In this document: positions 7,502 through 14,408 of the stretch, in pieces
Layout of the letters: each line of letters begins with the position of its first letter
How positions within the stretch are numbered: position 1 is the first letter of the stretch
DNA from: Alkalibacterium sp.
GTDB lineage: Bacteria > Bacillota > Bacilli > Lactobacillales > Carnobacteriaceae_A
Length of the DNA: 32,246 bases
Direction: 5' to 3'
Assembly (NCBI GenBank): GCA_007692455.1
Contig: RECC01000040.1
Coordinates: forward strand, 1-32,246
Program-made: the position numbers and the translations under genes
Notes under the pieces: model-generated
The model's database searches: none
What the model saw: only the letters and a program-made list of their open reading frames with translations
What the model was told of the DNA's origin: nothing

Positions 7502-7582
7502 AAACACCGCTTAGGTACTCACACCCAAAGGCTAGAGAACATCTATCCTGGAAAGTGCAGACCTGAGCCGGTGTTTATTTAT
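7502..7582 (+). terminator. compound hairpin/terminator after yaaL
   Basis: AAACACCG (7502-7509) pairs with CGGTGTTT (7569-7576) with one bulged C, continuing into CTTAGGT (7510-7516) with ACCTGAG (7561-7567). The 44-nt loop carries a further hairpin, AGG-C-TAGA (7529-7536) with TCTA-T-CCT (7542-7549). A T-rich run (tttatttatt) follows. It ends the dnaX-yaaL transcript, and its size also allows a structured RNA. Confidence 0.65.
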
Positions 7583-7638
7583 TGTCACCGGGAAAATGAA
7601 TCTTTTAAACTATAGTTTGTAACGATATTAGAAACGAA

Positions 7639-7668
7639 TGGACAAGACGGTTTAATCTACCGTATAAT
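7639..7668 (+). promoter_or_regulatory. promoter of the tmk operon
   Basis: TGGACA (7639-7644) and TATAAT (7663-7668) are spaced 18 bp, upstream of the GTG start of tmk. With the preceding terminator this makes tmk-darA-holB a separate unit from dnaX-yaaL. Confidence 0.65.
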
Positions 7669-7709
7669 AGAAACAAGAATACAGTAAGCAAGGTAATGGG
7701 GGAAAATAC

Positions 7710-8345
7710 GTGAAAGGTTTATTCATCACCATTGAAGGTCCGGATGGTGCAGGAAAGTCAAGTCTGGTCAAGCGTCTGAATGAGTCAATTCTCGAACAGA
7801 CTAAACGCCCGTTAGTCATGACACGAGAGCCAGGCGGCAGTGAGATTGCGGAAGAAATCAGAGAAATTATTCTTAATCCGTTACATACAAAAATGGATGC
7901 CCGTACCGAAGCCCTGCTTTTAGCTGCAGGAAGGCGTCAGCATGTTGTGGAAAAAATTCGTCCAGCCCTCGAGCGGGGAGATATTGTTCTGTGTGACCGT
8001 TTTGTCGACAGTTCAATCGCCTACCAGGGAAAAGCCAGAGGCATCGGCATGGATGAAGTGAGAGCGATTAATGAATTTGCAATAGAAGGGCTAAAGCCTG
8101 ATGCAACACTTTATCTGGATGTTGAAGCCCATATCGGTTTAGCCCGAATAATGGACAAGAAGTCCAACCGCGCTCAGGACCGTCTGGAGCTGGAAGAAGT
8201 GACCTTCCATGATAAAGTGAGAGAAGGCTACAAGGAAATTATCGCACAGGATCCCGAACGTTTTGAGATTATAGACGCTTCTCTGGATGAAGAGACTGTG
8301 TATCAGAAAGCATGGCAAAAAATTCACTCATTAATCAGTGAATAA
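7710..8345 (+). CDS. tmk: dTMP kinase
   Basis: This 211-residue kinase phosphorylates dTMP to dTDP with ATP, the last specific step to dTTP. The P-loop is GPDGAGKSS (10-18). DRFVDSSIAYQG (96-107) is the DR(Y/F) substrate motif. The LID segment near residues 146-160 (RIMDKKSNRAQDRLE) has the expected arginines. The start is GTG after a GGGGG ribosome site. It opens the tmk-darA-holB operon. Confidence 0.97.
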   Translation: MKGLFITIEGPDGAGKSSLVKRLNESILEQTKRPLVMTREPGGSEIAEEIREIILNPLHTKMDARTEALLLAAGRRQHVVEKIRPALERGDIVLCDRFVDSSIAYQGKARGIGMDEVRAINEFAIEGLKPDATLYLDVEAHIGLARIMDKKSNRAQDRLELEEVTFHDKVREGYKEIIAQDPERFEIIDASLDEETVYQKAWQKIHSLISE

Positions 8346-8369
8346 AGACAAACAGGAAGGATGATTACG

Positions 8370-8699
8370 ATGAAATTAATCGTTGCAATTGTTCAAAATC
8401 AGGATAGCAAGCGTTTGGCAGATGAATTTGTGGAAAATGGTATCAGAGCAACAAAACTGTCTTCGACAGGTGGTTTTTTACGTTCCGGAAACACGACATT
8501 TCTGTTAGGGGTTGAAGACAGAAAAGTAGATGACGTACTGGAACTGATCAAGGAAAACTGTTCAACTCGAAGCCAGACGATGATGAGCCCACCGTCTTAT
8601 GACTTTACGCTTGAATCTGACCTGACTTACCCGGTTGATGTCGAAGTAGGCGGAGCGACGCTCTTTGTCCTGCCAATCGACCAGTTTTTACAATTTTAA
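8370..8699 (+). CDS. darA: cyclic di-AMP receptor DarA (PII-like, YaaQ)
   Basis: This is a 109-residue PII-like trimer of the DarA/PstA family that binds c-di-AMP; the downstream target is not established. The sequence follows the family closely: MKLIVAIVQNQDSKRL at the start, the TKLSSTGGFLRSGNTTFLLGV segment that forms the nucleotide pocket, and VEVGGATLFVLPIDQF at the end. I start at the ATG at 8370, which gives exactly the usual 109 residues. An in-frame ATG at 8361 directly abuts the ribosome site GGAAGG and is excluded. It lies between tmk and holB as in other Firmicutes; the yaaR gene often found next is missing. Confidence 0.95.
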   Translation: MKLIVAIVQNQDSKRLADEFVENGIRATKLSSTGGFLRSGNTTFLLGVEDRKVDDVLELIKENCSTRSQTMMSPPSYDFTLESDLTYPVDVEVGGATLFVLPIDQFLQF

Positions 8700-8716
8700 A
8701 CAGTAGGAGACGAGAC

Positions 8717-9709
8717 ATGTCGACTCAAAACACCAGACAGCCGAGTATTCAGCGGCTGTTTCTTCAGTTAGTAACGAATCAGACACTCCAGCATGCCTAT
8801 ATTTTTGAAGGAAAAGCCGGTACAGGCAAAAAGGAAATGGCTCTGTGGGTGACCCAGACGCTTTACTGTAAGGAATCAGATGAAGGCGCCTGTTTGAACT
8901 GTCAGACTTGCAGCCGTATTGCATCGCATCAGCACCCTGATGTCGTCGAGCTGGCCCCCGATGGTCAGTCGATTAAAATTGGCCAGATTAGAGGGCTGAA
9001 AGAAGAATTTACGAAAAGTGGAATGGAAAGCCGCAGAAAAATTGTCATCGTAGAAGATGTTGAGAAGATGACGAACCAGGCGGCCAACAGTCTGTTGAAA
9101 TTTCTTGAAGAGCCGGAAGGAGAAATTATCGTCTTCCTTCTGACAACGGCCAGGCAGACACTCCTGCCGACTATTGTATCGCGCTGTCAGATTATACAGT
9201 TTCCGCAGCTCTCCAAAGAAGAACGTCTGTCTGCCCTGATGGACAGAGGTATTTCCAGCGAGAAGGCTGCTATCCTTATTCACCTGACAAATGATGCGTC
9301 TACTGCAGAAGAAATGGCTGAAAGAGATGAGCTGACTCAGTTAATTAAAACGGCCTGGAAGTGGTTTGCCTATATAGCCAAAGGGGATGACCAGTCTTTT
9401 GTCTACGTTCAGACAGACATTATGCCGCTGACAAAAGAAAAAAGTGATCAGTATCTCTTTCTGGATTTAATTCTAGTAATCCTTCAGGATATTTTGAACA
9501 GCCAGGGTTCAGATGAGTATGCGGTTGGCTTTCAGCAGCAGGCCTCAGCGATACGGCAGGAGGCAGATCGTCTACGACCGATAACGATTGCGGGATGGAT
9601 GGAAAGTATACTGATGGCTAAAAGGTACCTCGACAGCAATGTTGCTGCTCAGGGAATCTATGAGGACTGTGCACTCCAGATGATTAGCCTGTTAAAAGAA
9701 CACAGATAA
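8717..9709 (+). CDS. holB: DNA polymerase III subunit delta'
   Basis: This 330-residue clamp-loader subunit completes the loader with DnaX and delta. The AAA+ domain has the P-loop-like GKAGTGKK (32-39), which in delta' generally does not hydrolyse ATP, and zinc cysteines C51, C59, C62 and C65. The segment NSLLKFLEEPEGEIIVFLLTT and the SRCQIIQF sensor region follow. Start ATG after AGGAGA, 17 bp from the darA stop. In most Firmicutes ricT follows; here a 130-bp gap with only a weak promoter-like stretch (TATGCT/TATAAA near 9755-9770) leads to yabA. Confidence 0.95.
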   Translation: MSTQNTRQPSIQRLFLQLVTNQTLQHAYIFEGKAGTGKKEMALWVTQTLYCKESDEGACLNCQTCSRIASHQHPDVVELAPDGQSIKIGQIRGLKEEFTKSGMESRRKIVIVEDVEKMTNQAANSLLKFLEEPEGEIIVFLLTTARQTLLPTIVSRCQIIQFPQLSKEERLSALMDRGISSEKAAILIHLTNDASTAEEMAERDELTQLIKTAWKWFAYIAKGDDQSFVYVQTDIMPLTKEKSDQYLFLDLILVILQDILNSQGSDEYAVGFQQQASAIRQEADRLRPITIAGWMESILMAKRYLDSNVAAQGIYEDCALQMISLLKEHR

Positions 9710-9839
9710 TTGAAAACTGTTCTCAGTCGGTTTGGCTTTTTAAATGCAATCATGGTATGCTATAAAAAGATAATCAATTCTATTTTTTATCTGAAAAAAA
9801 AAATAAGCAAACGATGAAAGTATAAAGAAGTGGTGACGT

Positions 9840-10184
9840 ATGAATAAAAAAGAACTGCATGATACATTTTCAGATCTGGAATCTCAGGCAGAAGCCACCT
9901 TGAATATTATTAAAGATATGAAAGATGAGTTATCGCATTTAACTGAGGATAACCACATCTTACGTATGGAAAATCAGCATTTGAGAGATCGGCTGGCAGA
10001 AATCATCAAGCAGCAGTCAGTGGAGAAACAGGCCGCTGATTCCGGCATGACAAAGTCGCGTTTGAATCTGGAAAAAATATATGAAGATGGTTTTCATGTA
10101 TGCAATCTCTTCTATGGTTCAAGACGAGATGGAGATGAACCCTGTGCGTTTTGTCTGGAAGTCATTTATGGTGAAAGAAAATAA
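9840..10184 (+). CDS. yabA: replication initiation control protein YabA
   Basis: This 114-residue negative regulator of initiation binds DnaA and the sliding clamp. The N-terminal two-thirds is a coiled coil (about residues 5-60) that drives tetramerisation. The C-terminal zinc module is visible as H86-x-C88 and C102-x-x-C105. GTGGTGA serves as a modest ribosome site 3-4 nt before the ATG. It is followed by a strong terminator, whereas in relatives trmN6/yazA/rsmI or rsmI come next; here those genes lie 8 kb downstream. Confidence 0.94.
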   Translation: MNKKELHDTFSDLESQAEATLNIIKDMKDELSHLTEDNHILRMENQHLRDRLAEIIKQQSVEKQAADSGMTKSRLNLEKIYEDGFHVCNLFYGSRRDGDEPCAFCLEVIYGERK

Positions 10185-10236
10185 GAACCACAATATGTAG
10201 TGTTGAGTAAAAAGACAAAGATGTATTTTAGAGCAG

Positions 10237-10288
10237 AGCACTCCCGTTACAGGTACGTTTGTACCGAAAAGACGGGAGTGCTTTTTTT
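10237..10288 (+). terminator. strong intrinsic terminator after yabA
   Basis: AGCACTCCCGT (10237-10247) pairs perfectly with ACGGGAGTGCT (10272-10282), followed by seven T's. A second hairpin GGTAC/GTACC (10252-10265) sits in the loop. It separates the yabA unit from the nrd promoter region, which begins 8 bp downstream. Confidence 0.92.
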
Positions 10289-10295
10289 GTCGCAA

Positions 10296-10342
10296 ATACA
10301 ACATGTTGTGTTCGGTTTAAAAAAGTTTAGTATATCTGGTGT
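10296..10342 (+). promoter_or_regulatory. pair of NrdR boxes upstream of nrdHIEF
   Basis: ATACAACATGTTGTGT (10296-10311) and TTAGTATATCTGGTGT (10327-10342) match the NrdR consensus ACACWATATVTWGTGT at about 14/16 and 12/16 positions. Their starts are 31 bp apart, the known three-helical-turn spacing of paired NrdR boxes. NrdR is the ATP/dATP-sensing repressor of ribonucleotide reductase genes. The nearest promoter candidate is just downstream. Confidence 0.7.
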
Positions 10343-10349
10343 TTAATGC

Positions 10350-10377
10350 TTGATTTTTATTTCCTGTACTGTAAAAT
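10350..10377 (+). promoter_or_regulatory. candidate nrdHIEF promoter
   Basis: TTGATT (10350-10355) and TAAAAT (10372-10377) are spaced 16 bp, directly after the NrdR box pair. This would give a leader of about 95 nt before nrdH that contains a third NrdR-like box. Confidence 0.45.
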
Positions 10378-10424
10378 AAAACTATCGAATTAAGTTGAAT
10401 AGAAAAAAGCCGTCAATCATGATG

Positions 10425-10440
10425 AAACTATATATTGTGT
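10425..10440 (+). promoter_or_regulatory. third NrdR box close to nrdH
   Basis: AAACTATATATTGTGT matches the NrdR consensus at 15 of 16 positions, the best of the three sites, but no partner lies 31 bp away on either side. TATATA inside it could double as a -10 element, in which case NrdR would cover the start site directly. Confidence 0.65.
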
Positions 10441-10481
10441 CTAAAAAAACGCTTAATCACCTATAAAGAGGAGAGTTTACA

Positions 10482-10712
10482 ATGGAAAAAACAGTTATTG
10501 TGTATTCAAAACCAAACTGCATGCAGTGTAATTTTACGAAGAAATTTTTGGAAGATAAAGGTATTCCATATCAGATTAAAGATATTGAAGAAAACACAGA
10601 AGCAGTTAATGAAGTGAAAAGTTTAGGGTTCAGCTCACTGCCTGTTGTCATTGCAGAAGGACTCGAAGCCTTTCATGGCTTCCGACCAGATTTATTAAAC
10701 AGACTGGCATAA
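10482..10712 (+). CDS. nrdH: glutaredoxin-like NrdH redoxin
   Basis: This 76-residue redoxin re-reduces the NrdEF reductase, taking electrons from thioredoxin reductase. The redox pair is C13-MQ-C16, followed by the thioredoxin-fold segments PYQIKDIEEN and LGFSSLPVVIAEG (cis-Pro SLPVV) and the FRPDLLNRL ending typical of NrdH. AGAGGAG gives a strong ribosome site. It is the first gene of nrdHIEF, with nrdI starting 2 bp after its stop. Confidence 0.95.
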   Translation: MEKTVIVYSKPNCMQCNFTKKFLEDKGIPYQIKDIEENTEAVNEVKSLGFSSLPVVIAEGLEAFHGFRPDLLNRLA

Positions 10713-10714
10713 AT

Positions 10715-11089
10715 ATGTTAATTGTTTATATCTCTTTAACTGGACAGACCAGAAAATTTGTAAAGAAATTAAATATGGATTTGCTGGAGTTGAATCCGGC
10801 AAATCCTTTTATTGAGATAAACCAGCCCTTTATAATCGTCACACCTACTTATGACGGAGAAGTAAAAGAGTGGTTGGAAGATTTTCTGGAAACAGGGCAG
10901 AACAAAGAGTTTGCCAAGGGGATAGCCGGCGGAGGGAACCTCAACTTCGGTCCACTGTTTGTATCTACAGCCAAGGCACTCTCAGCAACGTATGATATTC
11001 CTATTCTTCATCAGTTTGAATTTCAGGGAACGGATGAAGATGTGCGCATTTTGAAGAAAGCGGTGAACGATCTTGACAACAACAAGTAA
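10715..11089 (+). CDS. nrdI: flavodoxin-like NrdI
   Basis: This 124-residue flavodoxin supplies oxidant for building the dimanganese-tyrosyl radical cofactor of NrdF. The FMN phosphate loop is SLTGQTRKF near residue 7. The VTPTYDGEV and AGGGNLNFGPLF segments are characteristic of NrdI. It starts 2 bp after nrdH and overlaps nrdE by 17 nt, so translation is probably coupled. Confidence 0.95.
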   Translation: MLIVYISLTGQTRKFVKKLNMDLLELNPANPFIEINQPFIIVTPTYDGEVKEWLEDFLETGQNKEFAKGIAGGGNLNFGPLFVSTAKALSATYDIPILHQFEFQGTDEDVRILKKAVNDLDNNK

Positions 11090-13259
11090 AGTAAAAGCAA
11101 AACCAAAAGAAACAACATACTTCCAGTTGAATAACCAGATTAATCGTCCGGTGAACAACCAGATTCCACTTCACAAAGATCAGGAAGCAGTAAAAGCCTA
11201 TTTTAAGGAACACGTTAACCCCAACACGGTCCAATTTGATTCAGTAGCTGAAAAAATTACTTATCTGATTGAACAGGATTTTATCGAAGAAGGTTTCATA
11301 AAGAATTATTCACAGGAGTTTATCACTGAACTTTTTGAAGAACTATATGAAAAACAATTTCGTTTCCGCTCCTTTATGGGTGCTTATAAATTTTATACAC
11401 AGTATGCACTGAAAACAGACGACGGTGCACGCTATCTGGAACGCTTTGAAGACAGAATAGCCTTTAACGCCTTATTCCTGGCAGATGGTGACGAAGAACT
11501 GGCGAGAAAGATTGCTGAAGAAATTATTAATCAGCGCTACCAGCCGGCAACACCAACATTTTTGAATGCCGGGCGTAAGCGCAGAGGCGAACTGGTTTCC
11601 TGCTTCCTCGTTCAGGCAACAGATGATATGAACAGTATCGGCCGCGTCATCAATTCGGCGCTTCAGCTGTCTCGTATCGGCGGCGGTGTGGGAGTCAATC
11701 TGTCGAATCTTAGAGCGGCAGGCGATCCAATTAAAAAAATCGAGAATGCATCAAGTGGTGTTCTGCCCGTTATGAAGCTTTTAGAAGACAGTTTCAGTTA
11801 CTCCAACCAGCTCGGTCAGCGTAATGGAGCTGGTGCGGTTTACTTGAATATTTTCCATCCGGATATTTACCGCTTCCTGTCCACTAAAAAAGAAAATGCA
11901 GACGAGAAAGTCCGTGTTAAGACCCTGTCTTTAGGTGTCGTTGTCCCTGACAAATTTTATGAACTCGCTGCTCGCAATGAAGATATGTATCTATTCAGTC
12001 CTTACGACGTTGAACGCGTTTATAACGAGCCATTTGCCTATGTAGATATAACTGAAGAATACGACAAGCTGGTAGCTAATCCGGAAATTAAAAAGACTAA
12101 AGTCAATGCCCGCGAGCTGGAGAATGAATTATCCAAGCTTCAGCAGGAATCCGGCTACCCGTACATCATCAATATTGATACAGCCAATAAGGAAAATCCG
12201 GTACACGGAACCATCACCATGAGTAATCTGTGCAGTGAGATCTTACAGATTCAGGAACCGTCTGTTATCAAAGACAACCAGGAATACGAGGTGTTGGGTA
12301 CAGACATCAGCTGTAACCTTGGGTCGACAAATATCGTAAACATCATGAACACACCTGATTTCGAACAGTCAATTGATACAATGGTCCGCGCGCTGACTTA
12401 TGTAACAGATAAATCAAGTATTGAAGCCGTACCGACGATTAAAAATGGGAATGATAATTACCATACGATTGGTTTGGGAGCGATGGGACTGCATACATTC
12501 TTTGCCTTGAATCAGATGGACTACGGTTCTCCAGAATCCATTGAATTTACCGATGCCTACTTTATGCTGCTGAACTTCTATACTTTGAAAGCCAGCAATA
12601 AAATGGCAAAAGAGCGCAGCCAGACTTTCCACAATTTTGAAAAATCTTCCTATGCAGACGGCTCTTACTTTAACCGTTATACTGAAGAGTCTTTCGCCTT
12701 CGACTCTGACAAAGTTGCTCAGATATTTGCAGATCGTGGTATTTCAGTACCCGCAAAAGAAGACTGGATTCAGCTGAAAGAAGACGTTCAAACACACGGT
12801 TTGTACCATCAGAACAGACTGGCTGTGGCACCGACCGGGTCCATCAGCTACGTGAACGAAACGTCAGCGAGCATACACCCGATCACGCGTCTGGTGGAAG
12901 AAAGACAGGAGAAACTGACAGGAAAAACTTATTATCCTGCACCGTACCTGTCGAATGAAACCATGCCGTATTATGTCAGTGCCTACGATATGGACATGCG
13001 AAAAGTGATTGATGTGTATGCAGCTGCTCAGAAACACGTGGATCAGGGAATGAGCCTGACCCTGTTTATGCGCTCAGCTATTCCGGAAGGTTTGTATGAC
13101 TGGAAAGAAGGCCGGACGAACAAACAGACGACGCGTGATTTGACGATACTGAGACATTATGCCCACAAGAAAGGCATCAAATCGATTTACTATATCAGAA
13201 CCTTTACAGATGACCAGGAAGAAATTGGAGCGAATGCTTGCGAAAGCTGTACCATTTAA
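11073..13259 (+). CDS. nrdE: class Ib ribonucleotide reductase, large subunit NrdE
   Basis: This 728-residue catalytic subunit reduces ribonucleoside diphosphates to deoxy forms under oxic conditions. The redox cysteines are C177 (SCFLVQ) and C414. The thiyl radical cysteine is C387 with N385 and E389 in SNLCSEI. The C-terminal shuttle pair is C723-ES-C726, read by NrdH. There is no N-terminal ATP cone, as usual for class Ib. The start is TTG at 11073, inside nrdI, with a GGTGA ribosome site; the sequence from KETTYFQLNNQI onward is family-typical. Confidence 0.97.
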   Translation: MTTTSKVKAKPKETTYFQLNNQINRPVNNQIPLHKDQEAVKAYFKEHVNPNTVQFDSVAEKITYLIEQDFIEEGFIKNYSQEFITELFEELYEKQFRFRSFMGAYKFYTQYALKTDDGARYLERFEDRIAFNALFLADGDEELARKIAEEIINQRYQPATPTFLNAGRKRRGELVSCFLVQATDDMNSIGRVINSALQLSRIGGGVGVNLSNLRAAGDPIKKIENASSGVLPVMKLLEDSFSYSNQLGQRNGAGAVYLNIFHPDIYRFLSTKKENADEKVRVKTLSLGVVVPDKFYELAARNEDMYLFSPYDVERVYNEPFAYVDITEEYDKLVANPEIKKTKVNARELENELSKLQQESGYPYIINIDTANKENPVHGTITMSNLCSEILQIQEPSVIKDNQEYEVLGTDISCNLGSTNIVNIMNTPDFEQSIDTMVRALTYVTDKSSIEAVPTIKNGNDNYHTIGLGAMGLHTFFALNQMDYGSPESIEFTDAYFMLLNFYTLKASNKMAKERSQTFHNFEKSSYADGSYFNRYTEESFAFDSDKVAQIFADRGISVPAKEDWIQLKEDVQTHGLYHQNRLAVAPTGSISYVNETSASIHPITRLVEERQEKLTGKTYYPAPYLSNETMPYYVSAYDMDMRKVIDVYAAAQKHVDQGMSLTLFMRSAIPEGLYDWKEGRTNKQTTRDLTILRHYAHKKGIKSIYYIRTFTDDQEEIGANACESCTI

Positions 13260-13303
13260 GCTTTCTGAATCGAGGTCGTCAGTTGAATGAAGGAGAGTTT
13301 AAA

Positions 13304-14266
13304 GTGACTGAAACATACAAAGCGATAAACTGGAATCGCATAGAAGACATGATTGACAAACTGACTTGGGAGAAGCTTGTTGAACAGTTCTGGACGGATA
13401 CGCGAATTCCCTTGTCAAACGATTTAAGTGACTGGAACAAACTGTCACTTGAAGAAAAAGATATGATTGCAAAAGTGTTCGGGGGCCTAACGCTCCTTGA
13501 TACACTGCAGTCTCAGGACGGGATTGAAGCCCTGAAAAAAAGCAGCCGCACCCAGCACGAAGAAGCGGTCTACAATAACATTGAGTTTATGGAATCAATG
13601 CACGCGAAAAGTTACAGTGCGATTTTCAGTACCTTGAATACCAAATCTGAAATTGATGAGATATTCGACTGGACGCACAGCAATCCTATGCTTCAGAAAA
13701 AAGCACAGATTATCAATGCGATTTATCAGGAGGGCACTGAACTTCAGAAAAAAGTTGCCAGTGTATTTCTTGAATCCTTCCTGTTCTATTCGGGCTTTTA
13801 CGCACCATTGCGTTACCTCGGAAACAGCAAGCTGACCAATGTAGCAGAAATTATCAAGCTGATTTTACGTGACGAATCGGTTCACGGAACCTATATCGGC
13901 TATAAATTTCAGATTGGATTTGAGCAGCTGACAGAGGCTGAGCAGGAAGAACTGAAAAACTGGACATATGAACTGCTCTTCAAGCTCTATGAAAACGAAA
14001 CAGAGTATACAAGCTATTTATATGATGCAATCGGCTGGACAGACAGCGTGGGTGTATTCCTTCGCTACAATGCGAATAAGGCCCTTCAGAACTTGGGCTT
14101 TGACCCGCTGTTCCCTGATACAGCTGAAGATGTGGATCCGATTATCATGAACGGTATATCAACTGGAACAAGCAACCATGATTTCTTCTCTCAGGTCGGA
14201 AACGGCTACCTTGTAGGGATGGTCGAATCAATGGCTGACAGTGACTATGAAAAATGGTTAAGCTAA
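13304..14266 (+). CDS. nrdF: class Ib ribonucleotide reductase, small subunit NrdF
   Basis: This 320-residue radical-generating subunit has metal ligands D66, E97, H100, E157, E191 and H194. The radical tyrosine is Y104, in MHAKSYSAIF. The spacing matches E. coli NrdF with a one-residue offset. I start at GTG 13304, which has AAGGAGAG 6 nt upstream and gives the normal length. A longer frame from an ATG at 13238 would overlap nrdE and lacks a ribosome site. It completes nrdHIEF and is followed by a GC-rich hairpin. Confidence 0.96.
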   Translation: MTETYKAINWNRIEDMIDKLTWEKLVEQFWTDTRIPLSNDLSDWNKLSLEEKDMIAKVFGGLTLLDTLQSQDGIEALKKSSRTQHEEAVYNNIEFMESMHAKSYSAIFSTLNTKSEIDEIFDWTHSNPMLQKKAQIINAIYQEGTELQKKVASVFLESFLFYSGFYAPLRYLGNSKLTNVAEIIKLILRDESVHGTYIGYKFQIGFEQLTEAEQEELKNWTYELLFKLYENETEYTSYLYDAIGWTDSVGVFLRYNANKALQNLGFDPLFPDTAEDVDPIIMNGISTGTSNHDFFSQVGNGYLVGMVESMADSDYEKWLS

Positions 14267-14273
14267 ACTAATT

Positions 14274-14313
14274 GGATAGGGCGCCGGCCACTTCAGGCGC
14301 CTTCATTCTATCC
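14274..14313 (+). terminator. nested GC-rich hairpin after nrdF
   Basis: GGATAG (14274-14279) pairs with CTATCC (14308-14313), enclosing GGCGCC (14280-14285) with GGCGCC (14296-14301). There is no proper T-tract (TTCATT only), so termination may be partial and some transcripts could continue into nrdD. Confidence 0.55.
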
Positions 14314-14326
14314 ATACATAAGCAAT

Positions 14327-14381
14327 TTCACAAACCTTTTTTTTAAAAACGCTTGTGAATGTTTGAATTAGTAAATAAAAT
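14327..14381 (+). promoter_or_regulatory. nrdDG promoter with an inverted repeat over the -35
   Basis: TTGTGA (14353-14358) and TAAAAT (14376-14381) are spaced 17 bp. TTCACAA (14327-14333) and TTGTGAA (14353-14359) form an inverted repeat whose downstream arm covers the -35. The arms equal Rex half-sites but are reversed in order and 19 bp apart, so binding by Rex or an FNR/CRP-type regulator is only a suggestion. I find no NrdR box here. Confidence 0.45.
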
Positions 14382-14408
14382 AAAAAACCTTTAAGGACGG
14401 TGTTTCTT

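Noticed and set aside
10435-10617. 60-codon plus-strand frame overlapping nrdH
   Set aside because: It is an out-of-frame shadow of nrdH with low-complexity basic sequence and no ribosome site.
13238-13303. longer nrdF starting within nrdE
   Set aside because: The added 22 residues have no homology to NrdF and no ribosome site; GTG 13304 has AAGGAGAG and gives the normal length.
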